From an uncultured Desulfobacteraceae bacterium (GTDB taxonomy: Bacteria > Desulfobacterota > Desulfobacteria > Desulfobacterales > Desulfatirhabdiaceae): a DNA stretch of 51,276 nucleotides. The stretch spans positions 1 to 51,276 of the forward strand of contig CAIVVZ010000322.1 of assembly GCA_903909505.1 (NCBI GenBank). The letters run 5' to 3'. The position numbers and the translations under genes were made by a program. Shown here one piece after another: positions 16,611-25,011 of this stretch. Positions within the stretch are counted from its first letter, which is position 1; each line of letters begins with the position of its first letter. A model generated the notes under the pieces. The model did not search any database. It was not told where the DNA came from and was given only the letters and a program-made list of their open reading frames with translations.

Positions 16611-17438
16611 TCAACCTCCTAATTTGATATCCTTGATAGATCCCGGGTCTTTAATTTTATATTGATAAAACATCAGAATACTGATTCTTCGATTCCTTGG
16701 ATCATACAGATTATCCTTAACGAGGGGCTCTGTCGCAGCATATCCGGTTACCCGTATCAGCATATCAGGTGGCAGGCCGTTTCGTTCCATCTCTTTTCGG
16801 GCTGCTGAAGCCCGTTCCGTGGAAAGTTCCCAGTTGCTGTATTTATTGGAAGACGCAAAGACCAGCGCATCCGTATGGCCTTCAATGGCAAGCTTACGGT
16901 TACTTGTGATGATGGCCGGAGAAATGATTTTCAGAATCCGTTTGCCGTTCGTCGATATCTCGGCGCTGCCCAGTGGAAACATGGTTCCGGTTTCCTTGTC
17001 CAGAATCTCAACCCGAACAGCACTTTCAAACGTATCGATGATGATCTGATCCTTAAAATCAGAAAGCTTGGCCTCAATTTCCTTTTTCAGATGCTCACTT
17101 AACGCCTCTCCACTTTTTAGAGCCTTTTCTTCCTCTTCCTCGATCTGGAGCGACAGCTCGGGTTTTCCAAGGGCCTGATCGTCCATGAAACTGACCTTAG
17201 GCGTGATCTTGGTTTCAACAAACGACATCCCGCTTTTATCAAAAACATTAAAATGTTTGAAATAATAGGAAACGCCGGCCCGCTTCTCGGGGGAAACCAT
17301 GGCAAGCAGCCACATGAGCAGAAAAAAAGCCATCATGGCCGTGACAAAATCAGCATAAGCCACCTTCCAGGCACCGCCGTGCCCGCCGCCGTGCCCTTTC
17401 TTCCGGACCTTCTTGATGATTACTGATTGCCCTTCCAA
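16611..17438 (-). CDS. motB: Stator protein MotB, proton type
   Basis: A 275-residue MotB. A basic, glycine-rich tail (KKGHGGGHGG) precedes a single membrane helix, AYADFVTAMMAFFLLMWLLA, with ion-carrying D30. A plug/linker and a C-terminal OmpA-like peptidoglycan-binding domain (about 140-260) follow, with IEGHTDALVF, NWELSTERASAA and NRRISILMF. The sequence closely follows proton-driven MotB proteins. Its start overlaps the end of motA by 19 bases, so the two should be made in a fixed ratio. The window carries two more MotB-like proteins beside a second motA. Confidence 0.95.
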   Translation of the reverse strand: MEGQSVIIKKVRKKGHGGGHGGAWKVAYADFVTAMMAFFLLMWLLAMVSPEKRAGVSYYFKHFNVFDKSGMSFVETKITPKVSFMDDQALGKPELSLQIEEEEEKALKSGEALSEHLKKEIEAKLSDFKDQIIIDTFESAVRVEILDKETGTMFPLGSAEISTNGKRILKIISPAIITSNRKLAIEGHTDALVFASSNKYSNWELSTERASAARKEMERNGLPPDMLIRVTGYAATEPLVKDNLYDPRNRRISILMFYQYKIKDPGSIKDIKLGG

Positions 17439-18283
17439 TTCTTGATTTCCTCATTGAGTTCTTCAAAGCCAGGCCGATCAGCGCTCGGAATGGCCCTTCT
17501 GGCGGACTCCACGGCAGACTGGGGAGCCGCACCGCTGGCCATTGCCACAATCGCTGTTTTGATCACTTTTAAATAGGCTTCGTGTTCCTTGGCCTTATTC
17601 TCGATATTGGTTGCCATGGGTCCAATAAACCCATAGCTGAGCAAAATACCCAGAAAAGTACCCACCAATGCCGCGCCGATGCTGTGCCCCAGAACTTCCG
17701 GAGGTTCGCTGATTTTCCCCATGGTCAGTACAACGCCTAGAACAGCGGCAACAATCCCCAGCGCAGGCATACCATCCGACACTTTTGTCAGGGCCGCGGC
17801 GGGAATCATCGCATCATGTTCCTGGGCTTCCATGTCGATTTCCATCAGATTTTCCAGTTCATGTGGGGTCATGTTGGATGAAATAATGGTTCTGAAATTA
17901 TCGCAGATAAAATTCGCGGTTGATGCACTGGAAATGACGCTAGGGTATTTTTTAAACATCTCGCTCTCATCCGGATGATCGATATCCGCCTCAATCGCCA
18001 GAAACCCTTCACGTTTGACCTTGAAAAATATTTCATTCAGCAGCAGCAGCAATTCAATATAGGCTTGTTTACCCATATCATGGCCGCTGAAAATCTTGGT
18101 GACGGCTTTTATGGTCAGAGAAATTACTTTTTTGGGAGATGATATGATGAATGCGCCCAGACCTGCCCCACCGATGATAACCAGCTCCGCGGGCTGAAAC
18201 AGCACGCTGAAATGGCCATGTTCCATCACGTAGCCCAGACCAACGGCAGCGAACACGACTACAATACCGATTGCAACAAACAT
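17420..18283 (-). CDS. motA: Stator protein MotA, proton type
   Basis: A 287-residue MotA with four membrane helices: 1-20, about 30-50, and a C-terminal pair around 170-195 and 205-230. The cytoplasmic loop carries the charged rotor-contact region (KREGFLAIEADIDHPDES), and the conserved prolines are in MPALGIVAAVLGVVLT and near PPEVLGHSIG. Length and sequence match the E. coli-like MotA group rather than the shorter PomA group. With MotB it converts ion flow into torque on FliG. Confidence 0.95.
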   Translation of the reverse strand: MFVAIGIVVVFAAVGLGYVMEHGHFSVLFQPAELVIIGGAGLGAFIISSPKKVISLTIKAVTKIFSGHDMGKQAYIELLLLLNEIFFKVKREGFLAIEADIDHPDESEMFKKYPSVISSASTANFICDNFRTIISSNMTPHELENLMEIDMEAQEHDAMIPAAALTKVSDGMPALGIVAAVLGVVLTMGKISEPPEVLGHSIGAALVGTFLGILLSYGFIGPMATNIENKAKEHEAYLKVIKTAIVAMASGAAPQSAVESARRAIPSADRPGFEELNEEIKNWKGNQ

Positions 18284-18345
18284 GGGTTAAGAACGTCCTG
18301 TTGTTATTTGAACCGTCAGATAGAAGCAGTTAAACACTGGGTGGT

Positions 18346-18924
18346 TCACGTTTTTTTTGGTTTGGCGGCTGATATTTCGGAAGCTGACCTCAGTTTTCGT
18401 ACTATTTCCCGTTGGCGGTTAAAAAGGTAATGACCCATTATTTGTTTAACATCATCGGCCATTTCTGAATACCGAATCCATACTTCGTTTTCTTCGACTT
18501 TAAGAATTTTGAACCGCGAAACCATGCCATACAGAATTATCCATACCGGCGGATTCACGGGCAACTGCATTTTAATTTCAATAAAGTCATCGGCTGAAAA
18601 AACATCCGGCGTCAGGATGCGGATATCCTCTTCACTCAAGGACACCTGCCGGTTTTGGGCCTGGTTGAATCCGTCACTGTTTTGAATCAGTTTCTCAAGG
18701 ATCAAATTCAGTTTTGCATCAATGGAAATCAGTTTTTTCCATAATATAGGATTAATGGTTTCATCCGGCAAATCTTCTTCTAATACGGACAGACCGATAC
18801 CGGAATAAAATCCGGAATAAATCCTGGCTTTGGTGCGGGAAATATCCTCAATTTTTTTTAACGCTATTAACAGGACATCTTCGACACGCAAGGATGGCTG
18901 ATCTTCAACCGATTGGATTTCCAT
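18346..18924 (-). CDS. Non-canonical PilZ-like protein
   Basis: A 192-residue soluble protein. The N-terminal half is helical with IDAKLNLILEKL; the C-terminal half has a PilZ-like pattern (DDFIEIKMQLP, then WIILYGMVSRF) ending in HYLFNRQREIVRKL. This layout resembles the PilZ subgroup with long central helices. The RxxxR and D/NxSxxG motifs needed for c-di-GMP are absent; the loop reads VSLSEEDIRI. It probably does not bind the nucleotide and may act through protein contacts. The ATG at 18924 was preferred to the in-frame TTG at 18930. The gene sits between flgK and motA, suggesting a flagellar role. Confidence 0.65.
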   Translation of the reverse strand: MEIQSVEDQPSLRVEDVLLIALKKIEDISRTKARIYSGFYSGIGLSVLEEDLPDETINPILWKKLISIDAKLNLILEKLIQNSDGFNQAQNRQVSLSEEDIRILTPDVFSADDFIEIKMQLPVNPPVWIILYGMVSRFKILKVEENEVWIRYSEMADDVKQIMGHYLFNRQREIVRKLRSASEISAAKPKKT

Positions 18925-18934
18925 AATCAATTAT

Positions 18935-19016
18935 CCAATAAATGGAGCGAAAACAAAACTGGGCAAAAAGCCGTTACAGGTTTTCAGCAGACAACAATCA
19001 TTCATTCATTTATTGG
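18935..19016. repeat. Inverted repeat between flgK and the PilZ-like gene
   Basis: CCAATAAATG (18935-18944) and CATTTATTGG (19007-19016) are perfect inverted copies 62 bases apart in the flgK-PilZ spacer. The distance is long for a terminator. It may be an operator-like site or chance in AT-rich sequence. Confidence 0.35.
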
Positions 19017-19019
19017 CTA

Positions 19020-20411
19020 CTATCCCACCATGTTGATAACAGTGTCCATCATCTGCTTGACGGTATCAATCAGTTTCGCGGCAGCGGAATACCCGTGCTG
19101 GAATTTAACCAGATTAACCATTTCTTCATCCAGAGAAACGCCTGAAACAGACTCCCGATAATTGTCCATTTCATTAACCGTCATGGTATGATGATCAAGA
19201 TTCAGCGCGGCATTCTGCGTATCGCTGCCTGCCTGGGAAATCAGTGAGCTGAAATATTTATCAAATGTCGCTGAATTACCATCCATCGTCAGTTTATTCT
19301 GAAGCCCGGCAATGGCAATGGCCTGGGAATTGTCCCCCTTTATCAAATCAGGCGTGACAGCCCCTGCGGCGGCTATTTTATTGACATCGCCCAAAACATC
19401 CGGATTCACCTGTATTGTCGAAGCAGAATCGCCGGTAAAAAAATTGTTTCCGGTAGAACCATCCAGCCCCTGGCCCGCGGCGTGAATGGTATTGACTTCC
19501 TGAATGATTTGCCGGGCCAGTGTATCCAGACGGTCTTTATACTCCGGTACCAACGAATCCCGAACATCCATCCATCCTTTCAATTTCCCGGCGGAAATGC
19601 TTGCATTGATCGGCGTTGATGGTGCTGAATCCCATACGATGTCCTTGAGCCCGGTAGATGCGTTTACGGCAGTGGTCAGTTTTCCAAACGGCGGGTAACC
19701 GACCAACGCATTGCCATCTCCAAGCTTGAGCGTCACCCGCCCGGACGGATCTTCACTGGCTGAAAAATCAATATTTTCAGATAGCTGTTTCATCAGCACA
19801 TCTCGTTGATCCCTAAAATCGTTGGCGCCGCTGCCATTCATTTCCATCATGACGATCTTATCATTCAGATTTGTAATCTGCGATGCCAGGGAATTGATTT
19901 CACCTGTCGCAGACGTAATGGTACCATCCACGTCATTTTGTATTTGATCAAGATAACCATATTTTTCTCGAAAATTGGAGGCCATGTCCTCGCTTGAAGT
20001 CAAAAGCGCTTTTCGTTCCGAGTAGCCCGAGGGAATAAGAGTCAGATCCTGCCATGAATTCCAGAACTTGCTCATGTGCTGACTCAGGCCGTCACCGGAA
20101 GATTGATCAAAAATGATCTCCGTCTGTTTCAACGTCTGATTCTGAGCATCCCATATGCCTTTTTGCTGAACCTCTTCATTGATATGCGCGTTCAAAAACT
20201 GATCATAAACGCGATCGATCCCCGTGGCCTTCACGCCGGTACCCACGGGTCCTTCAGAGGAAAGAACCACCGTGCTCTCCAGATTCACCTGTTGCCGGGA
20301 ATATCCGGGAGTATTGACGTTGGCAATGTTTTGTCCGGTCACGGAAATTGCCAGTTGATGGGTTATTAAGGCATCTCTTCCGGTATATAATGCTGAATTG
20401 ATGGATACCAT
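19020..20411 (-). CDS. flgK: Flagellar hook-associated protein FlgK
   Basis: A 463-residue HAP1 protein, the first hook-filament junction layer. The N-terminus MVSINSALYTGRDALITHQL continues into NIANVNTPGYSRQ, the diagnostic FlgK/rod-hook motif. The C-terminus has NLVKFQHGYSAAAKLIDTVK and MMDTVINMVG, a typical D0 helix. Length is normal for a compact FlgK. The start at 20411 has AAGGA eight bases upstream; an ATG nine bases further out (20420) overlaps that ribosome-binding site and is less likely. Export is by the flagellar type III system, after hook completion. Confidence 0.95.
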   Translation of the reverse strand: MVSINSALYTGRDALITHQLAISVTGQNIANVNTPGYSRQQVNLESTVVLSSEGPVGTGVKATGIDRVYDQFLNAHINEEVQQKGIWDAQNQTLKQTEIIFDQSSGDGLSQHMSKFWNSWQDLTLIPSGYSERKALLTSSEDMASNFREKYGYLDQIQNDVDGTITSATGEINSLASQITNLNDKIVMMEMNGSGANDFRDQRDVLMKQLSENIDFSASEDPSGRVTLKLGDGNALVGYPPFGKLTTAVNASTGLKDIVWDSAPSTPINASISAGKLKGWMDVRDSLVPEYKDRLDTLARQIIQEVNTIHAAGQGLDGSTGNNFFTGDSASTIQVNPDVLGDVNKIAAAGAVTPDLIKGDNSQAIAIAGLQNKLTMDGNSATFDKYFSSLISQAGSDTQNAALNLDHHTMTVNEMDNYRESVSGVSLDEEMVNLVKFQHGYSAAAKLIDTVKQMMDTVINMVG

Positions 20412-20502
20412 GACAATCATCCTTATGATGACAATGCATGAAGTAAGCTGGAAAAATATATCTTGTAAGATTACCGCTTAATGCCTGTCTGTTGAGATTA
20501 AA

Positions 20503-21597
<1,095 letters not shown>

Positions 21598-21748
21598 TCA
21601 AAAAAACCACTCTGTTTGACCCGCACAATAAAGCACAAAAAATGAATCAATAAAATTTCAACGTAAAAACGAGCACATATCTCCATTGTCTCAGAAAAAG
21701 AAACCCGGCCTTCTGACTACTTTCTCCTTGCAAATAAACATGCGAGAA

Positions 21749-22222
21749 TCATGCCAGCTTATCAGCTTCATCTTTGAAAAAATAAATATCACAGGGTTCT
21801 TCATCAACACTCATTTTTTCCAGAACAGATGGCATTTGGCCTGTTAAGACGGCTTCAGCTTCTGATGGACTCAGTACCCTCGGAGAACCAATATGAAATA
21901 CCGCCTCGTCTCCGCCTTCTATCGGAAGCCAGTTTCCGCAGATAATGTTTACGGTTTCCATCAAAGCATCGTGCAGATGATTCAGTTCGAGCTCTTCACT
22001 GTCAATCCCCAGCATGTTTGCGGCCAGCTCTTTTAAAACCGGTTCGGCCATCACCACAGCAAGCCTACCTGAAAAAACGCCTGTATACGCCACCTCAGCC
22101 GTCACCGCATCTTGGAATAAAATCGGTTCTCTTAACGCATCCGACGCGAAAAACATAAAGGCCAGTTTCTCCATGGAATCGCTGACGATCTTTCTCAACT
22201 CCTTTTTTTTGGAATCACCCAT
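21749..22222 (-). CDS. cheX: CheX-type CheY-P phosphatase
   Basis: A 157-residue CheC/CheX/FliY-family protein that should dephosphorylate CheY-P and so reset the motor signal. The helix DALMETVNIICGN carries the catalytic E-x-x-N pair (E89, N92). The single copy of the motif fits CheX rather than CheC. The start at 22222 has a strong AGGAG seven bases upstream; upstream in-frame codons lie inside cheY. It overlaps the end of cheY by eight bases, so substrate and phosphatase are made together. No CheZ is present in the window. Confidence 0.8.
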   Translation of the reverse strand: MGDSKKKELRKIVSDSMEKLAFMFFASDALREPILFQDAVTAEVAYTGVFSGRLAVVMAEPVLKELAANMLGIDSEELELNHLHDALMETVNIICGNWLPIEGGDEAVFHIGSPRVLSPSEAEAVLTGQMPSVLEKMSVDEEPCDIYFFKDEADKLA

Positions 22223-22604
22223 GATTATCTCCTGTACTGAGGCGCTGATTGATGGCATCGCGAATGATTTCAGGTGTGAATGGTTTGCGAATGAACGTGG
22301 CGCCCATTTTCACCAATCCTTCAATCCGGGTTTTACTGCCTTCGGTAGATATGATGATAACGGGGATATCCCGCGTTTCCGGATTCTCCTTCATGCGTAT
22401 CATCATATCTTCGCCATTCATCACCGGCATGTTGATATCCAGAATCACTAGGTCCGTCCATTGCCGGCTGAGAATTTCCAATCCCTCAACACCATTGGAC
22501 GCTCCATAAACATCGCCAAGAGATAGCCCGCTCATTCGAAGCGTCTTAAGGATCATTGTCCGCATCACGCTGCTGTCATCTACAATAAGGATGTTTATCC
22601 CCAT
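22215..22604 (-). CDS. cheY: Chemotaxis response regulator CheY
   Basis: A 129-residue single receiver domain. It has the acidic pair D9/D10, phospho-acceptor D56 in LVILDINMPVMNG, a Ser/Thr switch residue in VIIISTEG and K in FIRKPF. CheA phosphorylates it and it then binds FliM to alter rotation. The FliM encoded at 44060-45061 has the CheY-binding N-terminus. The gene is coupled to cheX and lies 140 bases after the HDOD gene; that spacer (22605-22744) shows no other gene. Confidence 0.88.
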   Translation of the reverse strand: MGINILIVDDSSVMRTMILKTLRMSGLSLGDVYGASNGVEGLEILSRQWTDLVILDINMPVMNGEDMMIRMKENPETRDIPVIIISTEGSKTRIEGLVKMGATFIRKPFTPEIIRDAINQRLSTGDNHG

Positions 22605-22744
22605 AACCCAACTCTCCCATCCGATTTTTCACTTGTCTGTAAACGATGGACAGCATCCATCCAATGCTATCTGCTCATGGCTTACAGATCCCCATAGCTG
22701 CGCTCATAGAAGCGCCCGCACGAAACAGAAAGCGGCCCGTCAGA

Positions 22745-23599
22745 TCAGGAATCCGCCTGAAGGGTGGCAGCAAGCTCATTCGCCCATTGCAGTGTCTGAC
22801 TTGCCACCTTTTCAAGAAGTGCTTCGGTAAGCCCGATCCGCTCACAGGCTGTCGGAGAAGGCCGATATTGCAGTCCTTCCCTGCCCACACCAATCCCCGA
22901 CATCAAACACAATACATCCGCCACGTGAACCACATCAATCAGATGGCTAGTTTTGGGAGCGCCGTCCGGCTCATGATGCCAGCGCACCGCACTGATCATA
23001 CTAGGAGGAAAAGACCAGCGTTTCAGAATATTGGCGCCAATTTCAGCATGGTCAATCCCGAATATGCTGCGTTCGACCTGCTCAAAAGGCACATCCTGCA
23101 ACTCTTCCCCATCTATCAGGGCAATATCTTCTTTTACATACCTTCCCAGCACCATTTTTCCGACATCATGAAGCAGCGCCGCCGTAAACACTTCTTCGGA
23201 AACCGAAAGTTTCAGCTCTTTCACCAGAGTTTCCGAAGCCACGGAAACGGCGATGGAGTGCCGCCACAAGTCTCCGGGCGACAAGTCATAACCTTGAACA
23301 GGCTTATCAATAATAGCGCTGACACAGGACGCCAGCACGATTTGAATCAATTTTTTCCAACCGATCATAAGGATGGCCTGCCGGATTGAACCAATCTGTT
23401 TGGGAAGACCAAAAAAGGCCGAGTTGGTCAGCTTCAATATATTGGCGGTCAAGCCGGGCTCATACCGTAAGATCTGTTCAATCTGCGTATTTGAGGTGTT
23501 CTCATCTTTCAACAGCGTCAGCAGTTTCAGTGCCGCGGCAGGCATGCTGGGGAAAGACTTTACATCGTCCAAGATCAAGTTGAGTTCTTTTTGGTTCAC
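22745..23599 (-). CDS. HDOD-domain signalling protein
   Basis: A 284-residue HDOD protein. The domain (about 12-210) includes LPAAALKLL-like and EPGLTANILKLTNSAFFG segments and AALLHDVGKMVLGRYV with an HD pair. HDOD proteins are mostly non-catalytic relatives of HD-GYP phosphodiesterases and act in signalling, often near chemotaxis or c-di-GMP genes; substrates are mostly unknown. The start overlaps the cheD stop by four bases, tying it to cheA-cheR-cheD. A role in adaptation or in linking chemotaxis to c-di-GMP is inference. Confidence 0.9.
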   Translation of the reverse strand: MNQKELNLILDDVKSFPSMPAAALKLLTLLKDENTSNTQIEQILRYEPGLTANILKLTNSAFFGLPKQIGSIRQAILMIGWKKLIQIVLASCVSAIIDKPVQGYDLSPGDLWRHSIAVSVASETLVKELKLSVSEEVFTAALLHDVGKMVLGRYVKEDIALIDGEELQDVPFEQVERSIFGIDHAEIGANILKRWSFPPSMISAVRWHHEPDGAPKTSHLIDVVHVADVLCLMSGIGVGREGLQYRPSPTACERIGLTEALLEKVASQTLQWANELAATLQADS

Positions 23600-24069
23600 A
23601 GCTCTCTTTTTACTCCTTTACTGCTGATAATCACTTGGCCTGTTGAGATATCAAAATATACCGTACGGCTGGCAACTCCCCCCACATCTTCAGCTTCAAG
23701 CAGAATATTGTTTTTCCAGAGCAGTTTTTTCAGAATGGTGTGATTTCGTTCCCCGATTTTAAACATTTCGCTGTTTCCCAGGGGTTGTCCGCACCCGGCA
23801 GCTCTAATCACCATCCGGCTTTTCTGGCCGCCTAAATCATACAATTGCCTGAAGAGTTCCGGAACTCCGGTATCTACAAACATATAAGGATTTTCAGAAG
23901 CCTTTTGCAGATTGATCTTTGAAAGCGGCAGCATGGCATGGAGAAGCCCTCCGACTTGAGCTGCGGGATCATACACCATCAGTCCCAGACAGCTTCCAAG
24001 TGCATGGGTGACAATCATATCTTCCCTGCACCCCGTTTTCATATCCCCTACACCTACAACATGGTTCAT
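23596..24069 (-). CDS. cheD: Chemoreceptor glutamine deamidase CheD, intact active site
   Basis: A 157-residue CheD. The catalytic residues are all present: T21 in VTHALGSC, C27 in the same motif and H44 in GGLLHAMLP, the numbering known for Thermotoga CheD. GCGQPLGNSEMFKIGERNH and AEDVGGVASRTVYFDIST complete the fold. It deamidates receptor glutamines and can interact with CheC/CheX proteins. It lies 129 bases after cheR and overlaps the HDOD gene. It is the probable working copy; the other CheD at 14736-15254 lacks the Cys and His. Confidence 0.94.
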   Translation of the reverse strand: MNHVVGVGDMKTGCREDMIVTHALGSCLGLMVYDPAAQVGGLLHAMLPLSKINLQKASENPYMFVDTGVPELFRQLYDLGGQKSRMVIRAAGCGQPLGNSEMFKIGERNHTILKKLLWKNNILLEAEDVGGVASRTVYFDISTGQVIISSKGVKREL

Positions 24070-24198
24070 CTTTGATGGTCCCGTTAAAAGTCAAATTGGC
24101 TTTGGATAAAGCGCGAGATGCAAAGCTGGTGAATCCCATCGGCATTTACCAGCAGGGTCTGTCATGGTATAAACAGTAACTTTGCGCTGCCCGGATGT

Positions 24199-25011
24199 TT
24201 ATTTTCGATACGTTGCCGGCCTAAGATAATTGAACTTATGTGTAATAGCCGATAACCCTTCGGAATGCCCCACGAAGAGATAACCGCCAGGCTCAAGAAG
24301 CTCCCAGAAACGGTTAATCAGCTCCTGCTGAGTGGCGCGGTCAAAATAAATCATCACATTGCGGCAGAATATCACATGAAACGGCCCCTTCATCGGCCAC
24401 GAATCCATCAGATTCAGGCGGGCAAGACGAACCATGGACCGGACAGTATCGGCAACCTGATAGGCACATGCGGTATTTCGCGACTTGACAAAATATTTTT
24501 GCAGATACGTCGATGGAAGGTCCTTCAGAATATCTTCAGAATATAAGGCTTTTGCACCTTTTTCAAGCATTCTTCTGGAGATATCGGTGGCTAGAATCAA
24601 CACATCTCTGCGATCAATGTCCGACAGATGTTCTCTCAGCAGCATGGCCAGAGAATACGGTTCTTCACCCGACGAGCAGGCCGCGCTCCAGAACCGCATC
24701 CGTGCTCCCTTGAACTGAGGCAACACTGTTTCGCGCAAATATCTGAAATGCTCAAATTCCCTAAAAAAACTCGTCTTATTTGTGGTCATGGCATCAATCA
24801 TTTGATCAAGTTCATGGTCACCGGCTTTGCTCTCGATGAGTTCCAGATAAGATTCAACGGAATTCATACCGATGGCTCGAAACCGCTTCATCAGCCTTGC
24901 CTTCACCAATGCTTCCTTACCATCTTTTAGATTGATGCCACAATGCCGATATACCAGATCCGATATGGTCCGGAATTGTTTGTCATTCAGTTCATGCGAT
25001 GCTTGCATCAT
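24199..25011 (-). CDS. cheR: Chemotaxis methyltransferase CheR
   Basis: A 270-residue S-adenosylmethionine-dependent methyltransferase that adds methyl groups to chemoreceptor glutamates. An N-terminal helical domain (about 1-75) has KARLMKRFRAIGM and MTTNKTSFFRE. The catalytic domain has FWSAACSSGEEPYSLAML, the SAM-binding loop, then ILATDISRRMLEKGAKALYS, FCRNVMIYFDR and GGYLFVGHSEGL. The ATG overlaps the cheA stop by four bases. The 129-base gap after it holds no recognisable gene. Confidence 0.96.
   Translation of the reverse strand: MMQASHELNDKQFRTISDLVYRHCGINLKDGKEALVKARLMKRFRAIGMNSVESYLELIESKAGDHELDQMIDAMTTNKTSFFREFEHFRYLRETVLPQFKGARMRFWSAACSSGEEPYSLAMLLREHLSDIDRRDVLILATDISRRMLEKGAKALYSEDILKDLPSTYLQKYFVKSRNTACAYQVADTVRSMVRLARLNLMDSWPMKGPFHVIFCRNVMIYFDRATQQELINRFWELLEPGGYLFVGHSEGLSAITHKFNYLRPATYRK

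Noticed and set aside
23596..24069. CheD at this position as another degenerate copy
   Set aside because: T21, C27 and H44 are all present, so it is expected to be active.
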